Shown: piece by piece, positions 1-11,408 of the stretch | Position numbering within the stretch: the stretch's first letter is position 1 | Layout: each line of letters starts with the position of its first letter | NCBI GenBank assembly: GCA_026874595.1 | Contig: CM049316.1 | Location: forward strand, 39,312,695-39,376,694 | DNA: 64,000 bases | Direction: 5' to 3' | Origin: Sipunculus nudus | Lineage: Eukaryota > Annelida > Sipuncula > Golfingiida > Sipunculidae | Position numbers and translations under genes: made by a program | Notes under the pieces: generated by a model | Database searches by the model: none | Told to the model about the DNA's origin: nothing | Seen by the model: only the letters and a program-made list of their open reading frames with translations

Positions 1-420
1 GTTCCTGTAACTTGTGTTTGAAGTTCAATAATGTATTATTTGTGTATCTCATTGTTAACGTGATGTATATATTCTGTAAATGCATATCAAGAGTGGATCT
101 GAGGAAAACTTATTTTAAGTAGTTTATTTTAAGTATATTGCTGTTTACGAGGGTGACTTGCTCTCTCACTGCACCTAGCAGTATGCAGTGCTGAGAGACA
201 GGGCTATCCACCACCTGTCGGGCAGCTTTGTCGATGCTTGTCCTGATGGGGCCGAGTGGACAGACCGATCTCAGTATATGTTAAGGTTGAATAATTATAT
301 GTAAACAACACGTTCTGTGTGTATGTGTGTTGTGCCTTTGAAAATGTCAATTGTGAATCGTATTATTATCCTTGTTGTATTACTTTTCTTGTGAGAATAA
401 AAAATATAAACTGTTTGCGT
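1..420 (+). other. Possible 3' UTR end of a gene lying left of the window
   Basis: There is no credible coding sequence here. An AATAAA polyadenylation hexamer at 396-401 is followed within 25 bases by a GT-rich stretch, which together look like a cleavage and polyadenylation site on the + strand. The upstream 390 bases would then be 3' UTR of a gene whose coding part is outside the window. A chance AATAAA in AT-rich DNA is the main alternative. Confidence 0.3.
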
Positions 421-734
421 TTGTTGGTGTGCTTTTGTTCAGGCAATATATCCGTTCTTTCCCCATGAACTGTGATCAAACTTTGTGAAAATACAAGACG
501 CTATGATTGTTTTGGGACTGAATGATAATTGGATATAGTGCTGTCCTATATTCCTTTTTTGTAAGGAGTAAGGAGTCAATGAAACATAAAACAAAGTCCT
601 TTAATTCACGCTTCTATGTCCTTCTGAAGGTCCCCGGAAGAATGCTCAACAAAACTACATGGCTAAAGGAATCTGGATATGTTTAATAACGGCTGACTGA
701 ATGGGTTCTGAGGATAGACCAGAGTGTGATCCAA

Positions 735-736
<2 letters not shown>

Positions 737-780
<44 letters not shown>
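737..780. repeat. (AT)n microsatellite
   Basis: This is an uninterrupted AT dinucleotide run. With the run at 822-866 it forms a pair separated by 41 bases. Confidence 0.95.
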
Positions 781-783
<3 letters not shown>

Positions 784-819
784 GAAATGAGTGAACCGAC
801 GTTTCTGTGTATACAGTTT

Positions 820-821
<2 letters not shown>

Positions 822-866
<45 letters not shown>
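822..866. repeat. (AT)n microsatellite
   Basis: This is an uninterrupted AT dinucleotide run that continues into a short GT-rich stretch. Confidence 0.95.
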
Positions 867-867
<1 letters not shown>

Positions 868-1449
868 GTGTGTGTGTACGCTGGAACATGTACGCCTTAA
901 TTTGTAACTTCAAGAAAAATCATACAGGGCAACGTCCTTATCACTGTGATGCCACCAGTTCAGACTTGAAATTTACTCTTATACAAGCTGGTACAAGGTC
1001 AATATTTTTTATATAGAACAACATGGAGAGCCACATTTTGAATGATGTGACATGTGCTTGCACTTTGCTGACACTAAGTACACACTTTTATATAGATAAA
1101 TGGATACAGGAAACATTTGAGATATGAACAAACACACTCATATTCACTTCAAAGTGGCGGATCCAGAGGGGATTGACCGTTGAGCTGACGTAACACCTCT
1201 CTTGTGATCTATTTCTTTTCCTATTTATTGGTGGTAAATTTTCCTTTTGCACATTCTTTTCATTCATTAGTAGTTAGATTATTAGGTTATGCAGAGTTTA
1301 TTTTTTCTTATTCATAAGCTGAGTTTATTAATGAACAGCTGCTTTATTTGCTCCGTTAGGACAGCATTAAGGTATTTCTACAGTGGGAGAGGGGGTCTTT
1401 TCTTTATCATACTGTAGTGTGTCACAACATTGGGGAAAACCCCTAAATC

Positions 1450-1612
1450 ACATTATTTCTGCGAGTGAGGCATGAACTTCCTGTTAGCTGTAGAGCGCAA
1501 GGACTGGATCCGGGTCGACCGTGAAAATCCCATGGCGCCTATGTTGATACCGGTACTCGAACTCACGATCTGTGCTCTATTGCCGGGTCATGTGCGCTCC
1601 CTAGACCCCTGA
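1450..1612 (-). mobile_element. tRNA-derived SINE fragment
   Basis: Read on the - strand, the segment holds a tRNA-like box B (GTTCGAGTACC) followed by a tail that recurs at 57724-57775 (CGGTATCA...GATTTTCACGGTC). The tRNA-like half recurs at 53988-54030 (GAGCACATGAC...GATCGTGAGTTC). Three diverged copies of one sequence with a box B point to a SINE family. Full boundaries and target-site duplications are not clear. Confidence 0.5.
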
Positions 1613-3284
1613 ATCGAGTGAATTGCTTAGTTTACTGTAAGACTAATCACCTGTTTAAGCCAAGGATTACATTTGTAAGATGATATTTTGCAAGTTATAA
1701 ACGTTGAATGGCAATTTCACCATTGATATTAACATGTTGCAAACGATTGAAGTTTATATACTAAAATTGAAGTAATAAAAATATTAAATTTTGAACTCCT
1801 CTAACGTTTGACAACATTATGCTAAGACATTTAAGAGAACAATAGTTGTGGAACAGAAAATCCTCATTTTTTATAATGCGCCTCAAAATGCCTTGTTTAC
1901 AATACATATTTAAAAATTTTCTCAATATGGGAAATCTCATTCAGTTCACTACATACCACATGAAATATAATGTCCACTTTGTATAACATAATATTGAGTG
2001 GAAGCATGATAGCAAAAAAAAATCATTGGGTATTCAACTTGAATTGGGATTATCTTACTCTTCCTTTAAATACAGCATGTTCAGTGGAAGAGGATTCCAA
2101 GAAACATTGTAAGCAGAGTACGCTACAAAACATTCTTTGTATGTAATGTGTTTAACTGCATAACAGACCTATTCTTAACAGGTTTGTGTTAAACACACAG
2201 AACCAGGTGCAGATTTAAGTCCATAACAAATTTAAGTTCTCCTAAATCCCTTTGGTACCTTCCGCCTTCACTACAAAAATCCCTACAGTGATTCAAGCTC
2301 TGGACAAAGAAGCTCAACCATATATATATATACAAACATATATATGAATCTGCCTTTCACTGCAGCGTCCCAAGATATATAACGCATAATTAAAGAAGAC
2401 ACCAAGAACTATACATAACTAGAGGTCGTATGACATGTCCCTGGAATATTCAGGCCATTGACACCAGCGGAAACTTAGCTTTCTACCAAGGCTTGTAACA
2501 TAGAAAGGGTTCAACGAAACAACAAGGAATTAACTAAATTTACGATTCAGTACCCTCAGAATTACTAGAAAGATAGCTGAAGATATAACATGGCTATGAA
2601 GTTCTGCATTATATTAAAACTCAGAAGATTGCTGCATGAGTCAGATACATTATAAAGAAAGCCTAAATGCGATTTTACTATTATCCTTGGTCTGTATATT
2701 TGAATACATGCCGTGTTTAAATATTACTAGTTGAATGAGCTCCCATCTGTTGAGTTAGGTGATAAATGACCATATACATTTTCTACCCACTAACGGTTTG
2801 GTATTTCATGCACTGACTTTTGTACACAATACTTCTTTCAGATCAGATGAAAATATTCCCTGTTTTAATGTATATGAAATCCCGGAAGACATGTATACAG
2901 AACTATCTAATGTACACAACCATTTTGGCGAAGCGGTTCTATATCTTGTGTACGCAGAGGTTATACCTTACCTCACGGTATGAATGCTTTTGACACCGTC
3001 ACTTTAATGTATATTATTTTATTATTAACAAAATTGTTATATAACGGGAAGATAACCAAAAGCCCCCCCCCAAACATAAAATAATGTCTTTTTTCTGTCA
3101 AATTATATATTTCAGCTGTGGTTTATTTATATGAGTATGACACCTATAATACTTATTCCAGGGTTGAAAATTGGGCGAGTCAAATTCTACTGCAGAGAAA
3201 GAAATTTTACTTAAAGAACAAATTTCATACTCGAAAGTGATGCATCCGATCACTCTGTGCGTAATACCTTACTGTCACAAGGCA

Positions 3285-3286
<2 letters not shown>

Positions 3287-3354
<68 letters not shown>
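3287..3354. repeat. (AT)n microsatellite
   Basis: This is an AT dinucleotide run of about 68 bases. The open frames that cross it on both strands are repeat artefacts. Confidence 0.95.
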
Positions 3355-3357
<3 letters not shown>

Positions 3358-4464
3358 AGTTTGTGTAAAACATGAATTAACGATACTAAAAATAAAATAT
3401 TAACGTACAGATGTATATACTTACTATTATCGAGGACCCTGCTCGGGAAAAGAATCATGAACTCTAATACAATCATGAAAGCCGACGAGCGTTATCGCTC
3501 CTGTGATGAAACATGTTCAGGCCTGAGTAGGAAGTTAACCGTTCTGGTACAAGGTCCATACCACTTCAGAAATTTAAAGGGTCCAAAGGGTGTGTTTTGA
3601 TTGTTAAAAAAAATCAGCGTGTCCCTGAAGGATCCAGTGAAAATCACGTCATCATTGTTCAAATTAAAATTCAATAGAATAACGGGGCGAGTCAGCACAG
3701 GACGGTACAGCCCGACGGAGCGCCACCGTGTGTTTGTTTGAGAGACTTCGCCCATGCATCTGTGTGACAGCGCATACAACCGCGTAATCGGAATAGTACC
3801 CGCTTGGAATGTGGCGTTTGGACGTGGAAACTCCTTGAGTAGTAGAAAAATTACTGCTGAATGAAATATTATAATATTATAAAGTTAAATGTGAGATTGG
3901 CCTTGTTAACCTTCGCTTAATTTCGTTTGGGAGTTTGGGCCAGTATATGTTGCTCTTGTTATGGGTTCATAACTGAAATGATATTTCAGTTATGGGGATC
4001 CTCTTATGGAAAAGCGTAGCAGGGGTATATTGGGATATTTGCAAAATTAACAGAGAAAATGGAGGCAATTTAGCAAATTTCTTACCAATAATGGCTAATA
4101 AACTGTTCTGGAGTAAAAATAAATTATGCAGAAGTGCCCTTATAGGGAAATTGTTAAGATTTCAACTCCTGTGGGTTTTTTTTTTTAGCCTGCCATGCGG
4201 TCATGTTTATCTTTTGTCACATGACCCTGTCCTTGACCTTATTGATATGAGAAAAGTTGTCCTCTGATTATTGTTCCAAATAAATTATAGTAAATATTGT
4301 TTCCATAACTTCCATAGGCAATTTGTTAAAACCTTAAATGATATAGCCATAAACTTATAAAGGACTTATTGAAGCCATATATTATCATTTACTCATAAGT
4401 ATTATTCATGAAATAAGATTTTTTTAAATAGATTCATTAGCAATAAATTACTCTGGTACACCAG

Positions 4465-4487
4465 AGGTCAGGTCACAGGTCAGGTCA
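4465..4487 (+). promoter_or_regulatory. Cluster of four nuclear-receptor half-sites (AGGTCA)
   Basis: AGGTCA occurs at 4465-4470, 4470-4475, 4477-4482 and 4482-4487. The middle pair forms a direct repeat with one base of spacing (DR1), the arrangement bound by RXR/HNF4-type nuclear receptors. An inverted half-site (TGACC) follows at 4492-4496. No gene start can be assigned nearby, so function is unproven and a short tandem duplication is the alternative. Confidence 0.3.
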
Positions 4488-5448
4488 TGGGTGACCAGAG
4501 TTCATGCTTCAGCAACATGGCTGTGTCAGTGATGGTCTTCTGCTCTTCTCTTCATGATAAAATGCTGTTATATCATATATAACGTAAACAGGAGACTCCA
4601 CATGTATGGAAACTGATATATAAAGGATATATAGGTAGAGTGAACATAGTTTAAGCTGCATCTTATTCTTAATTACTCTTTTATTCTTTCCTTCTGATAC
4701 ATCAGAAGGACCGCTACGATATTTCGTAAGAACATACTCAAGGCTGAGTATGGAGCCCGGGTCACCTGGTGTGTAATTCTCAGCCTTGCACCAAGGCAAA
4801 TGTTGCTCCTTATGGGCTTATTTATAGGCGCCACCTGGAGGATCCCGGATTCATTGTGGTAGGGGTACCGCGCTTTGTAAGCTCACTTTGTCTCGCGGCG
4901 GCGGAGCATGCAGCTACATTTTTAAAGCCCTCCTACCCACCTCAGCTTTGTACGCGCAGCGATACATAGTTTTTTAGTAGTAGAAGTTGTTTGAGTCTTT
5001 TTTAGTATAAGTGTACACTGAGGACAGTCGTCCATTGTATGCTTGTGATCGATGTATTGAGGTAGTTACACATAACATGTAACACGTGTAATCGTAATAT
5101 ATGCAAGTTGGCAAACACATATTTCATTATTTCTGTGGATCATATATATTAATTTTAATGAGGCGACAACCAGTAATGCAATTAATGGCGTATTGTATTA
5201 TGTGCATTTATATATTTCTTGTTGCAGTCCTCTATCCCTAAACCCAGATTTTCTACTGATATTAAGCAAAGGTTAACAAGTTCAATCTCACATTGACCAT
5301 TGACTACTTATTATATTGTGAAAGCAGAAATGGTAACTGAAAACAAGCACAACTGTAATCTCTGACTAACTGTTATCAGACCATTCGACATGAAAACAAG
5401 TACCGCCGACCCTGTCCATTCACAAATGTTGTTGCCTCGCGGTTCAAA

Positions 5449-5525
5449 ATGGGAAAAATATCAAAGTTGAAAGAAAATAAACTGAAGGAGACACTACGGA
5501 CGCTGACTTTAGAAAATGGTTACTA
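5449..5525 (+). CDS. Candidate first coding exon, unassigned
   Basis: An ATG in purine-rich context (tcaaaATGGG) opens 25 lysine- and leucine-rich codons. The frame reaches a good donor (TTACTA|GTAAGG) just before its in-frame stop. The peptide begins MGKISKLKENKLKETL, which resembles a basic amphipathic helix. I could not find a following exon with matching phase, so this may be chance. Confidence 0.2.
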
Positions 5526-5978
5526 GTAAGGTGAAAAGATGATGTTAACGCATTTTTGCCTGAAGAATTTCATACATAAAGTCTTGGAAATTTTGGCGCG
5601 AAAGATAAATCGTTCGAGCAACCCTCGCCGAATGAAACGATCCTTTTCGCAATTGGTCCGTGCAAGTTTTAATGTCAGTTGACCCAGGTTGGTATTTTAC
5701 AGTGTGTGTCAAGATTAGGCCTACCTCGTTTAAGACTAAACCGTTGGACTTACCAGCCTGGGCTTTACAGTATTCCGAAGGCGAAATTCGGTATAGCCTC
5801 GGGCGTCGGGCTATAGGGTTTGATCCGACCAGTGGCTCAGTGAACGTTTATTTTTAATTAAGAAAATGGAGTGGCAGCAGTTGAGACTGTTTAGAGACAA
5901 GATCTGAAGTACGCAGTAAGGGTCAGGATTCTATGCTGACGGCAGCCAGCCAATTTTAACCGGCATTTGCCGGTCGCC

Positions 5979-5989
5979 ATATATATAAA

Positions 5990-6028
<39 letters not shown>
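5979..6028. repeat. (AT)n microsatellite
   Basis: This imperfect AT run, interrupted by AAAT and GT steps, lies just left of the longer AT array that abuts the hAT-like element. Confidence 0.9.
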
Positions 6029-6032
<4 letters not shown>

Positions 6033-6046
6033 ATTTTGTCCGTTCA

Positions 6047-6050
<4 letters not shown>

Positions 6051-6111
<61 letters not shown>
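6051..6111. repeat. (AT)n microsatellite at the left edge of a mobile element
   Basis: This AT run of about 60 bases ends at the terminal inverted repeat of the hAT-like element. AT repeats resume right after the element's other end (7032-7049), so the element appears to have inserted into an AT array. Confidence 0.9.
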
Positions 6112-6114
<3 letters not shown>

Positions 6115-7031
6115 TGGTGGGCCGATCATCGAGTTTTATCGGAAGTCAGTCGGTTTACTGCCACTTTCAAGCGCTCGATTACCAAAGGCAACTATCAATT
6201 ACATCAAAATAATGATTGTTTTCTTTCCAGAATGCCTTTATTGTTATAGGCAAAAATAATCCTTCCATTTTTTACCACATTCCGCACTTCATATAATGAG
6301 TCTGTATCCCCGAATGACTTCCGGATGTAACTGAATTCGACACGGAAGATGCGAGAACGGAGGACTTATTAAACTTATTACCTGTGAACTCGCCAGGTAA
6401 CTGCAGAATTAGGGGAGAGTTTTCTAACGAAATGTACATTGCAAAATATGAGCGGGAAGGCGTTAAAATACTCCATAAATTCTCCAGGTCTGTGCCAATT
6501 TTGCGAGATTCTCTTAGAAAAAAAAAATCTATTCAATGGATGGCAGGTGCCGCTGTTTAGGCCGTCCTTAAAAATTCTTAGTTTTGGGCTAACCCGGCCG
6601 GTGGAGTATTTGGATTTCAGCTGGAATTTTTTTTGACTAGTCTACAATTCTTTTTTACTTTTGTATGATCTGCCCCAGGTGCACCCGGGCCCGTAAAATC
6701 TGCCTTCATGTGCTAGAAAAACAGCCCTTTTATAGGCCTAACATTCTTAAATGCTCTTAAATTCCTTTATTAAAAAAAAGATATTACCTGACGTTGCCGA
6801 TCGTTTAATTTGATCCTTAAAATTAGTCTGTGTCTTTATACGGGGAAGGATCGTTACACTCGTGCGCGAGAGGAGAATACCTGTCGGGGGAACGCAGGTA
6901 CAGTTTCACAAATAATTGCATATTTCTTTGATAATTGCATATATTTGTCTCAACTGATTAATAATCGATCATCAGTTGGTTTGCTCAAACCGATTATCGA
7001 TTATGGAAAAGGAACCGACTCCCACCACTAA
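6111..7031. mobile_element. hAT-like non-autonomous DNA element
   Basis: The left end reads TTAGTGGTGGGCCGAT and the right end, reverse complemented, reads TTAGTGGTGGGAGTCGGT. That is an 11-base perfect terminal inverted repeat of the 'TAGTGGTGGG' type common in hAT elements. Both ends carry further ATCGAT-rich subterminal sequence, and a palindrome (ATAATCGAT.../...ATCGATTAT) lies at 6960-7003. The 920-bp interior has no long open frame, so it is non-autonomous. Any 8-bp target duplication is hidden by flanking (AT)n. Confidence 0.6.
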
Positions 7032-7056
7032 CATATATATATATATATAACGACCG

Positions 7057-7058
<2 letters not shown>

Positions 7059-7098
<40 letters not shown>
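7059..7098. repeat. (GA)n microsatellite
   Basis: This is an uninterrupted GA run of about 40 bases, just beyond the hAT-like element. Confidence 0.95.
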
Positions 7099-7100
<2 letters not shown>

Positions 7101-7385
7101 AAGGGAAGGAACTCAACTCACAACCAAAACCATTGTCGGGTCCGTGGAGATCGGCTCATCATCTACTTCACTGAGGGAAGTAAATTTATAACGGTTCCTA
7201 CATTTCCCACCGGCTGGCTCAACACGATTCGCAACGTTACCTATTCGCTGTAAAACGCACTAAATAGTTTCACATTAAAATCAAACTCAGAGGTCACGTG
7301 GAAATAAAATTCATACATTTCTAGCACACAGACTGTTGAGATCTCTCTCTGTCTACCTTTCTCTCCGTGTCCCCCACCCACCTCC

Positions 7386-7386
<1 letters not shown>

Positions 7387-7443
<57 letters not shown>
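7387..7443. repeat. Compound (CT)n(AT)n microsatellite
   Basis: A CT run passes directly into an AT run. Confidence 0.95.
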
Positions 7444-9282
7444 GTGTGTAGTTGTTGTAGTTGACATTTTGAATCGTGATGAGAGCCATCTGGTGGGAAT
7501 GCAGTAAACGCTATATATTTTCTTCCTTCACTGCACTTGAAGATAAAAGCTGATCCCAGGATCAAAAGGTAAGGGGTTGCAGTTTAAGGGTAATCAGATA
7601 TTCGTTTCGTGACGCTAACTCAAACATTAATAAAATATATTATTTCAATCATAAAAATTACAAAACAGATGCTGATTACATCACATCCGATAACAACCGC
7701 ACATCTTCATCAGGCTGGTTTTGCTGACCAGACTTTTGTCTCATATACCATTAGAAAAAACCTTGAATAAGGTTAATTTGAAAGCATACAGGATACTTAA
7801 TTACAAGGGCCTTTTCAAACTAAGACGTTATAATATAAATACCTTAGTGCGCCTTCATTCAAACTGATCACGTGATAAAAAGTTTCCTGCAATGCGTTGT
7901 ACTTTTATTATCTCAATATCGATGGTGAAAGTATTTAAAATAGCAATTGAAGATAACAGATAAGAGTTAAAAGATATGAACGATTGATTGTAAATCAAGA
8001 CACGTTAGTTTAAGACAAATGAATATAAATAATATATAATATAGATAAACTTAATATAGATAAATTTTAGGTAGTCTTTACTGATGGGAACGTTCCTTGA
8101 AAATATTTCCCCGTACAGTCACCCAGACCATGATTGCACAAATTACATTTCATATGTTTTGCTAAATTTCCTGAAAATGATAAACCTTCCTTCGAAAATT
8201 TCCCAGAAACTTCTGTCATAAATACACATAGTTATTAATAGAAACTTTATTGATAAAACCATTTACGGTCGGCAAACACCCAGTGTGAGAGCTCTGCAGT
8301 CTCAGTTGGAAGGTCAGGTGTATAACGAAGTAACGAGTGCGTTTTGGGGGGTCCTTTGATTTTATAAACCACGCACGGAGAAAGTTACACCCTTTGGACC
8401 CGCATATACGCCGTAGATATCGAGCCGGGGGATAATGAATCTTTATATAGAATCTTTATATACTTCATATAGGTAAAGAATTGGCTACCCTTATAAAATG
8501 GAGGCACTTACCTCCGACAAAATGTTTATAAAAGTAACTGTGGGACCTCTCTGGATACACTTATATGAGGGAGACTGACTATCCAAAGTTTATATTGCCT
8601 ATAAGTAAATGCACATACCAAATATTAAGAGAAAACTCACCTCACGCTGTCTGATAACCAAATTGCTGTACACTAAGTAACACAAATCGTAATATATATT
8701 GTAAATTATTATTGACTTATCACCGCATTTTGAGATCAACGCGTAACAGTTATGTTCTTAATAACTAAATCTGATAATTCATTTCTAACTCAGACGAGAA
8801 CTTCACAACCATATGTTAGCTAAAATGGCACGTCTATATGCCAAGGACGGATTCAGAAAGCGGCACAGTCCCTTTATTATTAAGGGAATAAAGCATCGAA
8901 AGGGGATACCCTTTATCCGCCCCTGTTTGTTTTATTATTATGATAGCTTTTTTCCTCAATTCCAAGTAGGCTTTAATAGGGGCTGTATTATGACGCGGAG
9001 CTGGTCTCCTTGCAGAGAGACTCCACAGTACCTTTTTTGGCTGACGATGAATGGATGAGAGCATGAGTTCTTGACTCATTTGCTCGGATATAGCGAACAC
9101 TTTGTATTACCTACAATATTGGGTGGAGTCTTGATAGGAAAAACGTTTACGGGCACAGAGCGTGAAATTAGTTTGTCAGACTGTTTTAATATAAACCTAG
9201 AGGAAGATGTAAGGACACATCGTCAGCAAAATAGGCTACAGCTCACTATGTATTGCTCTTAACAATATAAAAAGCTCTTTTG

Positions 9283-9289
9283 TCTGTCT

Positions 9290-9336
<47 letters not shown>

Positions 9337-9357
9337 ACAGAGAGAGAGATGAAGGCA

Positions 9358-9390
<33 letters not shown>
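9283..9390. repeat. (CT)n-spacer-(GA)n inverted microsatellite
   Basis: A CT run of about 44 bases is followed by GACAG, a short GA run, a 15-base spacer and then about 30 bases of GA. The CT and GA arms are complementary in inverted orientation, so the locus can fold into a long hairpin or cruciform. Confidence 0.9.
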
Positions 9391-9392
<2 letters not shown>

Positions 9393-9483
9393 ACGAGTAA
9401 TATAATGAAAGTTATCCATACTGTCATATTAATACCAGATCATACATACAGTTTATAAAATATACTAACTCATGCAACCTGCA

Positions 9484-9523
<40 letters not shown>

Positions 9524-9541
9524 TTATATATATATATATAA
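9484..9541. repeat. (AT)n microsatellite
   Basis: This is an imperfect AT run with TTTA interruptions. Confidence 0.9.
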
Positions 9542-10849
9542 TAAATATTCGAAGGGATGTAGTTTGGTTAATATCAAAGAAAAAGTATTCGCACACGCTG
9601 GAGTGACAAAAGTCCTAACAAATTAACAAGTAACAAGTATAAACCAATAAGCTGATGAGAAAAAAAAACATCAGATTGACCTCAGCCGATTCAAATGATT
9701 ATAAAACCAGGATACCGCTCATAGATAATGAAACACCCAACATGTTGCCATGAAAAGTTTGATGTTTTATGTAGATGCCCCAATCAACTTTAATTTTTTA
9801 TTTATTATTCACCTGTGTAGTAAAATATTGTATCAGCCAAATTGGTAGCCAAATCACATTTAATTCATTTAATCGATGGAAAAAAAAAATAAAGAATGGA
9901 GGTGTAGAGTTGACGCGGTTTATATATTAGATTGCGCGTGTCCTCTTAGTACATACATTGTAGTATTCTCCACAAATTACCTATCTTTTTATTTTGTTAA
10001 AAAAAAAGGAATATCTTGAGTAAAGCCTTTCAAGCTGTCTCAAGATTACACCTCTAACAAGTATTGCATGCAATAATCCCTGGTCACCATAGGGATACAA
10101 AGCCGTGTGTGAACATATAATGCATAGGTTTATGTAACCCAAAAACTCATTGTATAATACCAGGCTTACGCTAAACGCAAACACCGGTCTTTTCAGTCTA
10201 CTCTTTCTAAACATACCATGCGCTTAAACAGATAAATGGAGATAAAAGAACTGAACTCAATGAAGGTCGCTTTGTAAAGAAATGATCTCATGCAAGAGCA
10301 GAAATATTGTGTTTAATATATACATCTGTGAATATTTTCTTAGCGCTCTTCCTGGTCCAGAGGAACAGAGGGGTAAAATATAAGAGTTCAGATCACGTTT
10401 ACGTGTCATTGGTTCCTATGATGATACCACTCTTTGCCAAAAGTAAACTTCCTTCTGATGATAACTTTGGGGAATTCCAAAATGGATATTTATAGGCCCG
10501 ATGGAACAAAATCTTTCCTCCTATACCCTCGCCGTTGCACATCTCTGCTCTTCAAAACATATGATCTGGGGGCTTATGCATGCCAGACAGTCTTCCACTG
10601 GTTTGTAAGTTTTGCTCATAATATTTAATCTTAGGTATGCGAAACAACTTTAGACTTTTAGCAGCGCAGTTAGTCTAATTCATGCATTGGTTATCGATAC
10701 ATATAGCAATGATATATATGTGCCTGTCACTTTTCAAATTTAAAATGACATATTAATTCATCCATACAGTAATTTGTAAAGATGATTATTCCGTTCTGGC
10801 TCCGCAAACGAGCATTTACGGATAATTTTTAAACGTAAGAGTAAAATGG

Positions 10850-10850
<1 letters not shown>

Positions 10851-10894
<44 letters not shown>
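10851..10894. repeat. (AT)n microsatellite
   Basis: This is an AT run about 0.5 kb upstream of the TLR coding exon. Confidence 0.95.
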
Positions 10895-10896
<2 letters not shown>

Positions 10897-11385
10897 ATTA
10901 AATAGTATTTTATTCAGGAAAATATACTGTTTGTAGGAACATTATGAACGACAGTTCTTTTTGAGGGTAGGCACCAGAACTCGCCCCCCACAAAAGCCCC
11001 GCAATAAAGGAAATATCACTTGTCTCGCTTAAATCCTATACAATGAAGTTGATTTTTTTTATTTATCACATGTTTATGTAAAGCTACCATCGAATAGAAC
11101 ATGATACTATATTTGATTGTATGTGTCTACTTGCATGTAAACCATGTGGGTTTTTGTCGGTTAACTGAAAGTATTACCAAAATTTATATATTCTTGGACA
11201 CTGAAAACAATAATATGGCATTCCAAAATATAACAGAGGTAATACGACCATCAATCCTTTTTAATCACTAATGATTGGTGAGCAAGTGGCGCTTTCGCAT
11301 TTTTATCCTAGCTGACAGGAGAATGTGTACATTGCCGTGTCAGTAGTATTTCATTCGTTATATTTACAAACCTCAATTCAATATA

Positions 11386-11400
11386 ATCATATCTTTGCAG
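11386..11400 (+). other. Splice acceptor in the TLR 5' UTR
   Basis: The sequence atatctttgcag|GG ends at 11400, eight bases before the ATG at 11409. It implies at least one upstream non-coding exon. The open frame continues upstream of this acceptor with no ATG of its own, which supports starting translation at 11409. Confidence 0.6.
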
Positions 11401-11408
11401 GGAATAAA

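Larger units (their letters stand above)
420..5440. other. Intergenic region with microsatellites and a SINE fragment
   Basis: I see no gene here that I can support. It contains (AT)n runs (737-780, 822-866, 3287-3354), a tRNA-derived SINE fragment near 1450-1612, and a cluster of AGGTCA half-sites at 4465-4487. The short open frames, such as one near 2759-2983 (+) and one near 3492-3779 (-), have no recognisable domain and no convincing start or splice context. Confidence 0.6.
7100..11300. other. Intergenic region upstream of the TLR gene
   Basis: There are no supportable genes here. It contains compound microsatellites (7387-7443, 9283-9390, 9484-9541, 10851-10894) and otherwise AT-rich unique sequence. 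The TLR promoter and its 5' untranslated exon or exons should lie in the right part, because an acceptor precedes the TLR start codon. I could not place the first exon. Confidence 0.6.

Noticed and set aside
3225-3476. Tyr-Ile repeat proteins across AT microsatellites
   Set aside because: These and similar frames elsewhere are translations of (AT)n runs.
3492-3779. 95-codon frame on the - strand
   Set aside because: It is protein-like in places (TGSFRDTLIFFNNQNTPFGP) but has no recognisable domain, no partner exon and no polyadenylation signal that I could place.
11325-11408. In-frame N-terminal extension of the TLR
   Set aside because: The extension opens with GTG, not ATG. A splice acceptor (ctttgcag) sits inside it, and a good signal peptide starts at the ATG at 11409.
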